Part shown: positions 17,893 through 28,368 of the stretch, in pieces
Layout: every line of letters begins with the position of its first letter
Numbering within the stretch: the first letter of the stretch is position 1
Source of the DNA: an uncultured Opitutales bacterium
Lineage (GTDB): Bacteria; Verrucomicrobiota; Verrucomicrobiia; Opitutales; Coraliomargaritaceae
Reading direction: 5' to 3'
Assembly (NCBI GenBank): GCA_937775295.1
Contig: CALKBZ010000005.1
Location: 62,001-126,000 of the forward strand
Length of the DNA: 64,000 nucleotides
The notes under the pieces: model-generated
Database searches by the model: none
The model's input: the letters and a program-made list of their open reading frames with translations, nothing else
What the model was told of the DNA's origin: nothing
Position numbers and translations under genes: made by a program

Positions 17893-19394
17893 TGAACGAG
17901 CTTCTCGCCGAATTTCTGCGCAGTTTCACTGCGACAAACGACTGGGCAGCAATTGCTCCCGAAATCATGTTGGCGGTACTCGCCCTTGGTCTGCTTGGAG
18001 CTGAGATGGTGTTGCCACGGTCTCAGCAGGTGCTTATACCGCGTCTCGCGATTTGGGGACAAGTTATCGTCCTAGTTGTGACGCTGGCTCGCTCGGCATA
18101 TTATACCGTCGAGGGACAGACCTTTTTCAGTGGCATGATCGCACAGACAGACGTGACGCAAATCATGAGAGTCTTCTTCTTGGTAAGTTCGATTCTCGTC
18201 TGCTACCTCGGCAAGATTTACTTATCGAAGCAAAAACTGCCGCGCACAGAGTTCTTTCACTTAGTGATTATCATTGCAGCAGCGATGATGCTGCTGGTGC
18301 AGAGCGCCAATTTTGTGATGTTGTTCGTGGCGCTCGAAGCGGTGACGATCGCTTTTTATGTATTGGTTGCTTATTGCCGTACTAGTTCGCTGTCGCTCGA
18401 GGCGGGCTTGAAATATTTGATCCTAGGTGCGCTGAGTTCATCTATTTTGTTATTCGGTATTGTGCTACTTTACGGAGTTGCGGGTAATCCGGAGTTGAGC
18501 TTCTCCAGTGCTGACTCACTCAATTTCGAAGCGTTACAAACTTTTATCGGGATACATCAGGATAATCTATTGGTGCGCATCGGAGCCATTTTGGTCGTAG
18601 CCGGCATTTGTTTTAAGATTGGTGCTGTGCCGTTTCAAATCTGGGTGCCTGATGTCTATCAAGGTGCTCCCACTCCTGTCACTGCGTATCTTGCGATCGC
18701 GTCGAAGGCAGCTGGCTTTATTGTATTACTGCAGCTGTTGACCGGGCCGTTTATTGGCTTGGCTTCGTTCATGATCCCAGTGCTATCGCTTATCGCAGCA
18801 GCTACCATCCTGTTTGGTAATTTCGCAGCGGTGCGTCAGCGCAATGTCAAACGCCTGATGGGCCTTTCGGGAGTCGCACATGCCGGTTACCTCCTCGTTG
18901 GCGTGATCGCAGCGCTCAGCATTCCCGAAGCAAAGTATGCGGTGATTTTCTATCTAGTGACTTACCTGCTAGCCTCATTTGCAGTCTTTGCCGTGATGTC
19001 GCATATGGCTGGCTCTGATGATGCGAACCAAGAGCTTGAAGATTATGAGAACCTTGCGCGTAAGCGTCCATTCCTCAGTGGTGTGCTCGCCGTTGGCTTA
19101 GGCTCATTAGCTGGTATTCCACCATTAGGTGGTTTTATTGGTAAGCTGTTCATCTTTATTGCGGCTTACAAAGCTGGTCTTTACGAACTACTGGCAATCT
19201 CCGTGCTCGGTGTAGTGATCTCGATCTACTACTACTTTGGGTGGGTGCGCACAGTGTATTTCTCCGATTCGAAGGATGGCGCAGCCGAAACTGCTGGATC
19301 GCTCCGCAGCTGCGATCGCGTCGTACTAGGTGCACTCGTTTTTGCGACGGTATTGGTCGGAATCTTCCCTGGGGTGTTGCCGATCATCCGATAA
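17892..19394 (+). CDS. nuoN: NADH-quinone oxidoreductase subunit N
   Basis: 500-residue antiporter-like subunit, last gene of the complex I operon. Motifs: NFVMLFVALEAVTIAFYVLVAY with the conserved Glu, FKIGAVPFQIWVPDVYQGAPTPVTAYLAIASKAAGF with the conserved Lys, and HAGYLLVGVIAA. Its stop codon is followed at once by a small hairpin unit (CGCC-TTC-GGCG then AGTGA), and the operon ends at the bidirectional terminator near 19662-19699. Confidence 0.97.
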   Translation: MNELLAEFLRSFTATNDWAAIAPEIMLAVLALGLLGAEMVLPRSQQVLIPRLAIWGQVIVLVVTLARSAYYTVEGQTFFSGMIAQTDVTQIMRVFFLVSSILVCYLGKIYLSKQKLPRTEFFHLVIIIAAAMMLLVQSANFVMLFVALEAVTIAFYVLVAYCRTSSLSLEAGLKYLILGALSSSILLFGIVLLYGVAGNPELSFSSADSLNFEALQTFIGIHQDNLLVRIGAILVVAGICFKIGAVPFQIWVPDVYQGAPTPVTAYLAIASKAAGFIVLLQLLTGPFIGLASFMIPVLSLIAAATILFGNFAAVRQRNVKRLMGLSGVAHAGYLLVGVIAALSIPEAKYAVIFYLVTYLLASFAVFAVMSHMAGSDDANQELEDYENLARKRPFLSGVLAVGLGSLAGIPPLGGFIGKLFIFIAAYKAGLYELLAISVLGVVISIYYYFGWVRTVYFSDSKDGAAETAGSLRSCDRVVLGALVFATVLVGIFPGVLPIIR

Positions 19395-19661
19395 GCGCCT
19401 TCGGCGAGTGAGACAGTGCTGCGCACGGAGTGACGCCTTCGGCTGTTGAAGGTAAGAAGTGCTAGTGAGTGACAGGAGGGAAACGCTCCGTCGTTTCCAT
19501 GTATCGGATTGGACCGTATCGAACCATTGGTGGAAACGACGGAGCGTTTCCCTCCAACTATAATGCGAGGGTCGCACAGGCGCGTCCCTCGCAAAGATTG
19601 CGGGGTAAACCCGCTCGCAAGGAAAACGTAAGGGCTGGCTTTATGCCATGCCCGTCGACTC
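19395..19661. repeat. Repeat-rich spacer after nuoN, with a perfect 25-bp inverted repeat
   Basis: Directly after the nuoN stop lie hairpin-AGTGA units. Positions 19475-19499 and 19531-19555 form a perfect 25-bp inverted repeat around a 31-nt centre. Each arm is itself a smaller hairpin: GGAAACG-CTCCGT-CGTTTCC preceded by GGAG. Positions 19565-19592 (GCGAGGG...TCCCTCGC) and 19598-19612 (GCGGG-GTAAA-CCCGC) are further palindromes, related to a copy at about 41245-41297. No gene is supported. Confidence 0.75.
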
Positions 19662-19699
19662 AAAAAAGGCCGAGTTCATTACGAACTCGGCCTTTTTTT
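19662..19699. terminator. Bidirectional intrinsic terminator between nuoN and metY
   Basis: Long perfect hairpin with arms AAAAAAGGCCGAGTTC and GAACTCGGCCTTTTTT around a 5-nt loop. The T-run on each strand lets it terminate both the rightward nuo operon and the leftward metY transcript. Confidence 0.92.
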
Positions 19700-19716
19700 C
19701 AATTTAGTACTCAGAA

Positions 19717-21024
19717 CTACGCCTTCAGCGCTTGATCGAGGTCGGCGAGGAGGTCGTCGATAGCTTCGATGCCGACGGAGAGCCGCACGAAGTCGGCGGT
19801 GACGCCGGTGGATTGTTGCTGCTCCTCGCTGAGTTGCGAATGCGTGGTGCTGGCGGGGTGAATGGCGAGCGACTTGGCATCGCCGATGTTGGCGAGGTGA
19901 CTGAACAGCTCGAGGCTGTCGATGAACTTACGTCCTGCTTCGAGGCCACCTTTTAGGCCGAAGCCAACGAGTCCGCCGAAGCGGTCGTTGTCGAAATATT
20001 TCTTAGCGGCGGCGTGGTGCTCGCTTTTGCTTAGCCCTGGGTAATTGACCCAACTCACGGCTTCGTGGCTCTCTAGGAATTGGGCGACCTCGAGTGCATT
20101 GGAGCAGTGGCGCTCCATGCGCAGGTCGAGCGTTTCGAGGCCCTGAATGTGCAGGAACGAATTGAACGGGGAAGTGCAGTTGCCAGTGTCGCGTAGCCAC
20201 TGTAGGCGCATTTTCATGATGTAAGCGATGTTGGCACCACCGGCTGGTTCGAACGCTTTGAACACATCCCAATGCACGAGGCCATGATAGCTTGGGTCGG
20301 GCTCGGTGAATTCGGTGAAGCGGCCGCTGCCCCAGTCGAAGTTGCCGCCGTCGATGACGATGCCGCCGATACTGGTGCCGTGTCCACCGATGTATTTGGT
20401 GAGGCTGTGGATGACGACATTCGCGCCGTGCTCAAGCGGACGACAAATCATCGGTGAGGCCACGGTATTGTCAATAATGAGCGGGATCTTAGCTGCGCGG
20501 GCGACGGCAGAGACCTCCTCGAATGGGAAAATATTGAGCTTCGGGTTGCCGACTGCGTCGCCATAGATGGCTTTGGTTTTTTCGTCGATCAATGGCTCAA
20601 AGCTGGAGGGATCTTCGGCGTCGGCGAAGCGCACTTCGATACCGAGCTTCGGCAAGGTGTATTTGAACAGTGTATACGTGCCACCGTAGAGTTGCGCCGA
20701 CGAAACAATATTATCACCCGCACCAGCGATGTTGAGGATCGCGTTGGTAATGGCTGCCTGACCACTGGCGTGGGCGAGGCCCGCGACGCCACCTTCAAGT
20801 GCGGCGACACGTTTCTCAAGCACGTCGGTCGTTGGGTTCATGATACGGGTATAGATGTAGCCGAGCTCTTCGAGGCCAAAGAGTTTGGCGGCATGATCGG
20901 TATCCCGAAACATGTAGCTGGTGGTCTGGTAAATAGGGACGGCGCGTGAGCCTGTCTCTGCGTCTGGCGTATGGCCTGCGTGGAGGGTGAGGGTGCCGAG
21001 AGCGGGTGCTTTCTTATCTGTCAT
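19717..21024 (-). CDS. metY: O-acetylhomoserine sulfhydrylase (Cys/Met metabolism PLP enzyme)
   Basis: 435-residue PLP enzyme making homocysteine from O-acetylhomoserine and sulfide. Motifs: [11 protein letters not shown] at the N-terminus, [35 protein letters not shown], and the PLP lysine in [16 protein letters not shown]. Length (about 430) favours the MetY/OAH sulfhydrylase branch over cystathionine synthases (about 380-400). I take the ATG at 21022-21024 ([12 protein letters not shown]); an upstream in-frame extension to 21108 reads repeat sequence. The leader is made of TTGAG/CTCAA-type repeats. It feeds metK and ahcY metabolically. Confidence 0.93.
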   Translation of the reverse strand: MTDKKAPALGTLTLHAGHTPDAETGSRAVPIYQTTSYMFRDTDHAAKLFGLEELGYIYTRIMNPTTDVLEKRVAALEGGVAGLAHASGQAAITNAILNIAGAGDNIVSSAQLYGGTYTLFKYTLPKLGIEVRFADAEDPSSFEPLIDEKTKAIYGDAVGNPKLNIFPFEEVSAVARAAKIPLIIDNTVASPMICRPLEHGANVVIHSLTKYIGGHGTSIGGIVIDGGNFDWGSGRFTEFTEPDPSYHGLVHWDVFKAFEPAGGANIAYIMKMRLQWLRDTGNCTSPFNSFLHIQGLETLDLRMERHCSNALEVAQFLESHEAVSWVNYPGLSKSEHHAAAKKYFDNDRFGGLVGFGLKGGLEAGRKFIDSLELFSHLANIGDAKSLAIHPASTTHSQLSEEQQQSTGVTADFVRLSVGIEAIDDLLADLDQALKA

Positions 21025-21142
21025 ATATTGGGAGAAGTTGAGAGTTGCGAGTTGAGTTGAGAGTTTGAGTTTGAGTTGGGGGGGCGGGTTTGTCAATTTG
21101 CCCTGCAAAGCCCATAAAGCGCAGTGGCTAGATGCGTGGTAA

Positions 21143-22765
21143 TTATTGAGTGTTAGTCATACGGTCTCTTGTTTTAGTGGCTTCCCATGAGAGGCCGACC
21201 TTGTCCAGAAAACGTGCGGCTTCTTCGAGGAATTCGTTGTCGGGTAGCGTATTGCGGAGGATGTATTTGTATTCACGCAGTGCGTTATTAAGCTGTCCTT
21301 CAGCAACAAAGGCACGTGCGAGTTGCTTGCGCCTCTCGACCAGGTCTGGACGTTTTTCGAGGATATCCTGCAGCATGTCGATCAGCTGAAGATTAGTGAA
21401 TAGCGAGTCTTTTGGGCTGTCGTGAAGGTCGATCTGATCGACGAGAGCGGCATTCGGCTCCCATGAATTCGGCCAGCGTTCAGACATGCCAGCCCACATT
21501 CTGGTGGGCTCGGCGATCGAATAAGCAAACGCTGCGCTGAGGGTGATTTCGAACAAGACTAACAATGAGCATCCCATGATCCAGAGTTCTTTACTAGCGG
21601 TGCCCATGCTATAGATAAGGCGACCGAGCGCGCTAATGACTAGGGCGACAATCATCGGAAGGGCGACGTATAGGTGGTGGTCTTCGTGCGCGAGGGTTCC
21701 GTTAATAAAATGGCCGTCCTGAATGGTACCATACACGATGAGCGCTAGGTAACTGCAGAGCCCCAGCAGGATCGTACGGCTCCACTTTTTCTTGATGTTA
21801 AAAGCGAGTAGGATGAAAAAAGGCACGAATAGTAGGAACGGCATCAAGCTCATTCCAACACCGGTTTCGTATTTGGCGTCGATGTCGAATTGATGAAAGA
21901 GGGCGTTATTTATAGGCAAGAGCGCTTGCTGGGTAAAGTGAGCCATGTTTTGCCCTGCGTGATTGAGCCGTGCTGTACTACTGACTGGATCAATACCTTC
22001 TACGTTGACGTTTCCGGCGTTGATCCACATCCCTAAAAAGAGGCAGAGGCAGAGCATCGGTAGCAAGGGATTAAATGAATTGAGATGTATCGATCGTTCT
22101 TTTTGAAGGATGACCAGAGCGAGAATAATTGGGATGGCAAAAGCGGCTGGGTGTACCAAGCAAGCGATGGTCATGAGCACAATCGTGGCGATGTAGTCGC
22201 GCGCGTTGCGGTTGCGGTTGCCAAAGTAGAGCGCACTTAATATAAAGATCAACGCGATGATCTCGGTGCGGTAACCAGCCCAGAAAAGTGTCTGTATCGT
22301 GGCCGGGTGGAGCGCGAAAATCAGTGTGACTGAAAACGCGGCGGGAAATTTGAGCGTCTCTAGGTTTTTGAGGAGCAGGATGGCTGCGAACAGGTGCAGT
22401 AGAATATTGATGCTTCGGTGAACTGTTGCGGTGGGCAGTGGGATGGCTTGTTCGAGAAAGTAACTACTGATAGCGATCGGGTTGTTTTGGCGAATGCTGT
22501 CGAGGGTCCATGCTTGTTGCCAGCTATCCATCGATTGAAAGGCGCTGCGTTCGATGGAATCGAAGTCGGACCATAGCACGTCCGACATCAGTAGTGGGCT
22601 AAATACCAAGATGACTAATGCAATGAGCACAAAATAGTCACGTAGGCGAGCTGGTTGCCAGGTGAGAGTTGTGCTTCGCTTGCGCCGCGAGCCTGGCTTT
22701 ACGGGAGGGACGATCAGCTTTTCGGTGCGCGGCTTGCGCGCTTCTGTGTTGTGAGTCTGGGGCAT
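21143..22765 (-). CDS. Multi-pass membrane protein, TMTC/PMT-like, with C-terminal TPR-like tail
   Basis: 540 residues. A basic N-terminus (about 45 aa) precedes roughly ten transmembrane helices. The early loop [15 protein letters not shown] and later [23 protein letters not shown] recall eukaryotic-type TMTC/O-mannosyltransferase-like proteins seen in planctomycetes and verrucomicrobia. The last about 90 residues are helical and TPR-like ([29 protein letters not shown]). A glycosyl-transfer role is inferred from fold resemblance only. It starts 2 nt after the DUF192 gene, so the two are probably co-transcribed. Confidence 0.75.
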   Translation of the reverse strand: MPQTHNTEARKPRTEKLIVPPVKPGSRRKRSTTLTWQPARLRDYFVLIALVILVFSPLLMSDVLWSDFDSIERSAFQSMDSWQQAWTLDSIRQNNPIAISSYFLEQAIPLPTATVHRSINILLHLFAAILLLKNLETLKFPAAFSVTLIFALHPATIQTLFWAGYRTEIIALIFILSALYFGNRNRNARDYIATIVLMTIACLVHPAAFAIPIILALVILQKERSIHLNSFNPLLPMLCLCLFLGMWINAGNVNVEGIDPVSSTARLNHAGQNMAHFTQQALLPINNALFHQFDIDAKYETGVGMSLMPFLLFVPFFILLAFNIKKKWSRTILLGLCSYLALIVYGTIQDGHFINGTLAHEDHHLYVALPMIVALVISALGRLIYSMGTASKELWIMGCSLLVLFEITLSAAFAYSIAEPTRMWAGMSERWPNSWEPNAALVDQIDLHDSPKDSLFTNLQLIDMLQDILEKRPDLVERRKQLARAFVAEGQLNNALREYKYILRNTLPDNEFLEEAARFLDKVGLSWEATKTRDRMTNTQ

Positions 22766-22767
22766 GG

Positions 22768-23286
22768 TTAGTGCGCGGTCTGAATTGAGTAGCTATCGAG
22801 GGATTTGCCACGGCGACTGACGGCTTGTGCCAATGATTTTAGGTCAATCTGAGAGCCGGCAACTATATTGTTACGAGTAAACCAGCCGCGGTTGGTCTCT
22901 ATCGCGATGAGCACTTTTTGATTACGGGAGGGGACGCTATTTTCATCGTTGGGGTAGAGCGTATGTATCTCGAGTAAACGTCCGCTGGCATCAAAATAGC
23001 CGAGATCAAGAGTGATGTGGGTATTACGCATCCAAAAGGAACGTGGCTCAGGCTGTTTAAATAAAAACAGCATACCGTGGTCTGTGGGCATCGATTCGCG
23101 GTGCATCAGGCCTTTGCTTTGCTCGCTTTGAGTGAGTGCGAGTTGCAGCTGCAGGGGCGTGCCGTCGATTGAAATCGGGAAATAGGTGTCGCTGGGTTCT
23201 GGCGCGCTCATCGGCTCTTGCGGGGCACAGGCAATCAGCAGCAGAAAAAGGCCGAATGTGAACAATAAGCGGTAGAGCGGTTTCAT
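22768..23286 (-). CDS. DUF192-family lipoprotein
   Basis: 172 residues. A signal peptide ends in the lipobox LIAC at about residue 20, so the protein should be lipid-anchored. The DUF192 core follows: LALTQSEQSKGLMHRESMPTDHGMLF, PRSFWMRNTHITLDLGYFD and VLIAIETNRGWF. The biochemical function of DUF192 is not established. Lies upstream of and probably in one transcript with the membrane protein gene. Confidence 0.88.
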   Translation of the reverse strand: MKPLYRLLFTFGLFLLLIACAPQEPMSAPEPSDTYFPISIDGTPLQLQLALTQSEQSKGLMHRESMPTDHGMLFLFKQPEPRSFWMRNTHITLDLGYFDASGRLLEIHTLYPNDENSVPSRNQKVLIAIETNRGWFTRNNIVAGSQIDLKSLAQAVSRRGKSLDSYSIQTAH

Positions 23287-23359
23287 AGAGACACGATTAT
23301 TAAGTCGAAGCGTGACAGATCAGTTGGGATGAAGAAGGGTTATAACGCAACTATTTGAA

Positions 23360-24505
23360 ATGAAAAGTAAATCCTCAGTTATCCGTATTCTCTATGCTGC
23401 CTCGGAGCAGTCTGCCGACATTTTCTACCTGACGAAGGTCTTTGTTCCAGACCCGTTCTTGTGCTTCATCGTCGGCGGGCGCTCGACCGCAGTGGTCAAT
23501 CGTTTAGAGTATAGCCGAGTCCGCGCGCAATCAAATTGCGATCAAGTGCTGCTACTGGAGACGGTTCAGGGGCAGGCGGCAAAGGCCTTACGGATCGAGC
23601 TCTCGGCGGTGGGGCCTGCCGAGATGATGTGCTATTTTGCAAAGTTGAATAAGGTGCGTGAACTGGAAGTGCCTGAAGACTTCCCATCAGTGTATTTTGC
23701 CAAGCTGTTAGCAGCGGGCATGCAGGTACGAGTCGGTGCAGACCCGTTCTTTCCAGCTCGTGAGTTGAAGAGCGATGCTGAGGCGAAGGCATTGCGACAG
23801 GGCAATGCTGCGAGTGCGGCCGGTATTCGCACGGCGGAGAGAGTGTTACGGGCATCGAAGATTGTCGGTAAGTGTCTCAAATACGAAGGGCGTACGCTCA
23901 CTTCCGAGTGGCTGCGCATGATGATTGATCAGGCTTGCCTGACAAAGGGCGCAGTGGCGCAAAATACGATTGTGGCTGGCGGCAAGCAGGGCTGTGATCC
24001 TCACGAAGGCGGGCACGGGCCGCTTAAGTCGAACGAACTAATTATCGTCGATGTGTTTCCGCGTGTGCAAAAGACTGGCTACCATGGCGATATGACACGC
24101 ACTTTTTTGAAAGGCCGCGCGAATGATGCACAGCGAGCACTTGTCGGCGCAGTACGTGATGCGCAACTCGCGGCCTTGGCTAAAGTGAAGGCCGGCGTCA
24201 GCGGCGCAACGGTGCACGCTGCCGCAGTTCAGATATTTGATGATCGTGTATTTTTAACTGAGCGTCGCGGCGAAGGCTTTGTGGGATTCATACATTCGAC
24301 CGGTCATGGCCTCGGATTAGAGGTGCATGAGGCACCACGTGTGTCACCGAATGCTGGACGTTTACGTCAGGGCCAAGTGATCACGATTGAACCTGGGTTG
24401 TATTATCCGGAGGTCGGTGGTTGTCGCATCGAAGATGTTGTGCGTGTGACCAAAGAGGGCAGTGAAATGCTTTCTTCGATGCATTATAAGTGGGAGCTGC
24501 GCTGA
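23360..24505 (+). CDS. M24-family metallopeptidase (Xaa-Pro aminopeptidase-like)
   Basis: 381 residues. N-terminal creatinase-like domain to about residue 155, then the pita-bread catalytic domain. The five dinuclear-metal ligands are in place: Asp in IIVDVFPR, Asp in HGDMTRTF, His in STGHGLGLEVHE, Glu in TIEPGLYYP and Glu in RIEDVV. Expected to cleave an N-terminal residue before proline; the exact substrate is unknown. Cytoplasmic, no signal peptide. Divergent from the DUF192 gene with 73 bp between. Confidence 0.92.
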   Translation: MKSKSSVIRILYAASEQSADIFYLTKVFVPDPFLCFIVGGRSTAVVNRLEYSRVRAQSNCDQVLLLETVQGQAAKALRIELSAVGPAEMMCYFAKLNKVRELEVPEDFPSVYFAKLLAAGMQVRVGADPFFPARELKSDAEAKALRQGNAASAAGIRTAERVLRASKIVGKCLKYEGRTLTSEWLRMMIDQACLTKGAVAQNTIVAGGKQGCDPHEGGHGPLKSNELIIVDVFPRVQKTGYHGDMTRTFLKGRANDAQRALVGAVRDAQLAALAKVKAGVSGATVHAAAVQIFDDRVFLTERRGEGFVGFIHSTGHGLGLEVHEAPRVSPNAGRLRQGQVITIEPGLYYPEVGGCRIEDVVRVTKEGSEMLSSMHYKWELR

Positions 24506-24779
24506 CCCTTAGAGTAATTAAGGTTTAGGCCATCCGAAGTAAATTTTGGCTCGATCTCAACAATCAAACGGTCGTCAAAAAAATAGGATTCTTTACCATA
24601 TATTTGTTTCTCGACCGAGTTATAAATGTATTAGGTGAATGAAAGGAACACGTATTCTGGTCGGCTACGATCAGTTGTTGGTGTGTATTGTGCCATATAT
24701 CAGCAAGAGCATCCCAGCGCAACTCAGGGCGACATTTGTAATTAAGTCACTTGGCTGCACGATTATCAACTCTCGCGAA

Positions 24780-25295
24780 CTATTGATTCCAAGGACATTT
24801 GCCTAATGCCATTGCCATGCCGCAGGTGTCGGTTAAGCCCGAAAAGGCCAGTCCTGCACCGACGAAGCCCGGCACTATCAAACAGGCGGAGTGGAGAAAT
24901 ACCCCTGCGAGCGTGCCGCAGAACACGAGCAGCCCCGCTGCGATGCGAACTTGTCGCTCAATTGAAATGGCTCTCTTGCCATAGGCGATGTCGAGCCCTG
25001 CGTCGATTGCCGCAAGTGTGCCGCCTTCAACGACGATCGCTTGTATATGTCCAGCGGCGGTTAACTGCTCGGCTGCGATACTGGCGCGTTTACCACTCTG
25101 GCAGAGAATGTAAACAGCTGTATTGGTGCCTTTGGATTGGCAATAGGCTGCCGCGTCTAGCCGATCTAGTGGCTGGAGCGCCGCACCGACGACATGGGCA
25201 GACTTAAACTCGGCGGGGGTACGCACGTCGATGACGGTGCCGCCGGCGGCTATGATTTCGGCAAGGGTGGAGGCTTTGATGGTGTGAGTGCTCAT
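24780..25295 (-). CDS. Rhodanese domain protein with DUF2892 membrane tail (YgaP-like)
   Basis: 171 residues. Residues 1-105 form a rhodanese domain with the catalytic cysteine loop ILCQSGKRAS and the conserved DVRTPAEF. The tail (ISIERQVRIAAGLLVF then two hydrophobic helices, ending DTCGMAMALGKCPWN) is the DUF2892 membrane domain, as in E. coli YgaP, which is an inner-membrane sulfurtransferase. ATG at 25295 (MSTHTIKAS) chosen; a further 12 in-frame residues upstream are unlikely. The 274 bp on its 3' side (24506-24779) hold nothing I recognise. Confidence 0.9.
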   Translation of the reverse strand: MSTHTIKASTLAEIIAAGGTVIDVRTPAEFKSAHVVGAALQPLDRLDAAAYCQSKGTNTAVYILCQSGKRASIAAEQLTAAGHIQAIVVEGGTLAAIDAGLDIAYGKRAISIERQVRIAAGLLVFCGTLAGVFLHSACLIVPGFVGAGLAFSGLTDTCGMAMALGKCPWNQ

Positions 25296-25537
25296 GAGAG
25301 TCAGGCTAAGAGGGCGGTGGTTGAAATTCAAGTTTACTACGTTTTTTTATAGGGCTGCTGCTGATTTGAATCAACGAGGTAAGCGCAGCCTGACCTCATT
25401 CGACACCATGCGCAGATGTTTCTACAAAATTTGTGAGTCTTTCTGTCTAAAACGCTTGGCGATTCCGATTTCTGCCCTTTAATCCCGCACTTCGCTTTTT
25501 TTATTTTTCGATTCGATCCACTTTTATATTCAACACT

Positions 25538-27085
25538 ATGCAAAAAAACGCACTCCTCTCCGTCAGCGACAAGTCCGGCCTCGTCCCGTTCGCTAAAGCA
25601 CTCGTCGAGCAGCACGGCTACCGGCTGCTCTCCACTGGAGGCACTGCCAAGCTTCTCGAGAAAGAAGGCATTCCCGTCACCGAAGTGAGCGACTATACGG
25701 GCTTTCCTGAAATGATGGAAGGCCGCGTCAAGACGTTGCACCCGAAAATCCACGGTGGTCTCCTCGCTCGTCGCGACAAGGCAGACCACATGGCAGCCGC
25801 TACTGAGCACGGTATTGAGATGATCGATCTCGTCGTGGTCAACCTGTATCCGTTCGAAGCAACCGTTGCTAAGCCAGAGGTCTCCTTCGAACTCGCGATC
25901 GAGAATATCGACATCGGTGGCCCATCGATGCTTCGCTCTGCGGCGAAAAATCACGCATCGGTTTCCGTTGTTGTCGATGCGGTCGACTACGACCGCGTGC
26001 TGGCTGCGATCGGCGACGATGCTGCGCTCACCAGCTTGCGTCGCGAACTCGCGCTGAAGGTATTCCAGCGCACCTCTGCTTATGATGGTGCGATTGCTAA
26101 ATATCTTGAAGGTCAGGTCAACGAGCCAAACCTCGGTGACATTTCCGGCATCCCATCTGAGTTAGACATTCAGCTCCCTCAAGTGAAAAGCCTCCGTTAC
26201 GGCGAGAACCCGCACCAGAAGGCCGCGCTTTATGGTAGCTTCTTTGATTGCTTCGAGCAACTGCAAGGCAAGGAGCTGAGCTACAACAATATCATCGATA
26301 TTACTGCAGCGACTTACTTGATCGGCGAATTTCAAAAGCCGACCGTTGCGATCCTCAAGCACACCAACCCGTGCGGCGTCGCAAGTGCTGACTCGCTCGT
26401 CGAAGCATGGGAGCAGGCATTCGTCACTGACCAACAAGCACCGTTCGGTGGCATCATCGTCGTCAATCAGACCATGGATGCGGACCTCGCTGCGATCATC
26501 GCCAAGATTTTCTGCGAAGTGATCATTGCTCCAGAGTTTACTCCAGCCGCCCGTGAAATCTTTGGTAAAAAGAAGAATCTGCGCCTAATGACGGTCAAAG
26601 GCACATTGCCTGCGGATTCCTTGCAAGAGATGCGTTCGGTTGTTGGCGGCGTGTTGATTCAAGATCGTGATACGATGCCAGATCGCCCAGGCGACTGGAA
26701 GATCGTTTCCAAGCGTCAACCCACTGCCGAAGAAATGCGTGCGATGATCTTCGGTTGGAATGTGGTCAAGCACGTGAAGTCCAATGCCATCGTCTATGCT
26801 GGTTGCGAACGCACGCTCGGTGTCGGCGCTGGTCAAATGTCCCGCGTAGATAGCTCCAAGATTGCAGTTTGGAAAGCCGGCGAAGCAGGTCTCGATCTCG
26901 CCGGCTCGATCGTCGCATCCGATGCCTTCTTCCCCTTCGCCGACGGCCTGATCGCCGCCGCTGAAGCTGGAGCGAAAGCAGCTATCCAACCCGGTGGCTC
27001 GGTGCGCGACGACGAAGTGATCGCCGCCGCCGATGAACGCGACATGGTCATGGTCTTCACCGGCAAGCGCCACTTTAAGCACTAA
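25538..27085 (+). CDS. purH: Bifunctional AICAR transformylase / IMP cyclohydrolase
   Basis: 515 residues, full length. Last two steps of purine synthesis: AICAR plus 10-formyl-THF to FAICAR, then ring closure to IMP. N-terminal MGS-like cyclohydrolase domain ([34 protein letters not shown]); C-terminal transformylase with the Lys-His motif [12 protein letters not shown] and the end motif [15 protein letters not shown]. Followed by an intrinsic terminator. Confidence 0.98.
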   Translation: MQKNALLSVSDKSGLVPFAKALVEQHGYRLLSTGGTAKLLEKEGIPVTEVSDYTGFPEMMEGRVKTLHPKIHGGLLARRDKADHMAAATEHGIEMIDLVVVNLYPFEATVAKPEVSFELAIENIDIGGPSMLRSAAKNHASVSVVVDAVDYDRVLAAIGDDAALTSLRRELALKVFQRTSAYDGAIAKYLEGQVNEPNLGDISGIPSELDIQLPQVKSLRYGENPHQKAALYGSFFDCFEQLQGKELSYNNIIDITAATYLIGEFQKPTVAILKHTNPCGVASADSLVEAWEQAFVTDQQAPFGGIIVVNQTMDADLAAIIAKIFCEVIIAPEFTPAAREIFGKKKNLRLMTVKGTLPADSLQEMRSVVGGVLIQDRDTMPDRPGDWKIVSKRQPTAEEMRAMIFGWNVVKHVKSNAIVYAGCERTLGVGAGQMSRVDSSKIAVWKAGEAGLDLAGSIVASDAFFPFADGLIAAAEAGAKAAIQPGGSVRDDEVIAAADERDMVMVFTGKRHFKH

Positions 27086-27107
27086 GCTCGACATCCCGTT
27101 TTATAAA

Positions 27108-27141
27108 TCAAAAAGCCGAGTGGAAACGCTCGGCTTTTTTG
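27108..27141 (+). terminator. Intrinsic terminator of purH
   Basis: AAGCCGAG ... CTCGGCTT hairpin with a loop of about 8 nt and a following TTTTTTG run, about 25 nt after the purH stop. Confidence 0.9.
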
Positions 27142-27196
27142 TTTAAACGTGAACTTGAATTGATTAACGCGGTCCAAGTGACCAGTATCCACATCT

Positions 27197-27979
27197 ATGG
27201 AAAAGACTTGCTGTTGGTTAGTGCTCCTCTGCGGGGCTTTACTCTGGTTGCCTGCTTGCACCACCGTGCCGCAGACGGGGCGCTCGGCGTTGCATCTGGT
27301 ACCTTCGGATCAGCTCGCATCGATGTCGGCCTCGCAGTTTGGGCAACTCAAGCAGGAAACGCCGATTTCTCGTGATCCAGCTTATAATGCGATGGTGCGC
27401 CGCGTGGGGGACCGCATCGCGTATGCGGCTGGGCCAGACATGCCGAATGCGCAATGGGAGTTCGTGGTGTTCGACGATGATGAGCAGATCAATGCATTTG
27501 CGATGTCAGGTGGTAAAGTCGCGGTTTATACTGGTATTTTTAAAGTTGCGAAGACTGACGCTGATCTTGCCATTGTGATTGGGCATGAGGTGGCACACGT
27601 GGCTGCGGGCCATGGCAATGAGCGCATGACTCAACAGTTGTTGGCCGCGGGCGGTGCTCTGGCGCTGCAGTTCGGTACCTCTGGCATGGACAGTGATCAA
27701 CGTGCCTTGCTGATGGCGGCGTATGGTGCGGGGGCCTCGGTCGGTGTGATGCTGCCATATAGCCGTTACCACGAATGTGAGGCCGACGAGATCGGTCTGA
27801 TCTACGCCGCCAAGGCAGGCTATGACCCACGCGTTGCGATTCCCTTCTGGGAGCGTATGGCCGCGCTAAGTGGTGGCGCACCACCAGAATTTTTATCCAC
27901 TCACCCTGCGAGCTCGACGCGCATTGGTAAGCTCAACGAGCTGATGCCCAAAGCGATGCAGGTGTATAAGAATCGCTAG
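27197..27979 (+). CDS. M48-family metallopeptidase lipoprotein
   Basis: 260 residues. The N-terminal signal peptide ends in the lipobox LPAC near residue 21, giving a lipid-anchored, probably periplasmic protein. The zinc motif is HEVAH (HExxH) at about residue 129, with the downstream Glu ligand in HECEADEIGL. Resembles the LoiP/YcaL/BepA group of M48 proteases that act in envelope quality control; that role is inferred. The stop codon is followed at once by hairpin-AGTGA repeats. Confidence 0.93.
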   Translation: MEKTCCWLVLLCGALLWLPACTTVPQTGRSALHLVPSDQLASMSASQFGQLKQETPISRDPAYNAMVRRVGDRIAYAAGPDMPNAQWEFVVFDDDEQINAFAMSGGKVAVYTGIFKVAKTDADLAIVIGHEVAHVAAGHGNERMTQQLLAAGGALALQFGTSGMDSDQRALLMAAYGAGASVGVMLPYSRYHECEADEIGLIYAAKAGYDPRVAIPFWERMAALSGGAPPEFLSTHPASSTRIGKLNELMPKAMQVYKNR

Positions 27980-28368
27980 CGCCTGAGCGCGCTTCGCGAG
28001 TGACGCCTTTGGCGAGGGACGTGAGGAGTGGTAGTGCGGGAAGTGTGCTGGGGGCATTGCTACGCCCCCGATTTATTTCATTCATTTCCCTACGGCGGGG
28101 CTCAGTAGCATCTACGGCAGACATCCGTCCAGCCTGTCCTTTCAGGATTCTGAACTAGATGGAGGTCTGCTGGCGAAGCACAGACAGGAATGTCAGTGTC
28201 ACACCTATAGCTCTTGGGCTTCAAGTGCACACACTGTGCTGGGGGCATTTCATCAATCAATCAGTCGCTGATCAACGTTGACTCGATTCGGCATGTTTAT
28301 TGAGTGCGTGGTTTGCTTTAGGCTGTAGTTATTTTTAAACTGCGGCAAATCCACCTCATTTTTTTATT
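27980..28368. repeat. 389-bp spacer before gltX with dispersed repeat
   Basis: Begins at the protease stop with hairpin-AGTGA units (CGCG-CTT-CGCG, CGCC-TTT-GGCG). From about 28051 to 28202 it has a dispersed repeat related to that at 2189-2267: GCATTGCTACGCC, ATCTACGGCA, TTCAGGATT and ACAGACAGGAATGTCAGTGTCAC. The remainder should contain the gltX promoter. No gene is supported. Confidence 0.6.

Noticed and set aside
24506-24779. Possible small gene or RNA in the convergent spacer after the M24 peptidase
   Set aside because: No open frame, hairpin or repeat stands out on either strand.
25337-25954. 205-codon minus-strand frame at the 5' end of purH
   Set aside because: Lies mostly over the purH N-terminus; purH is certain.
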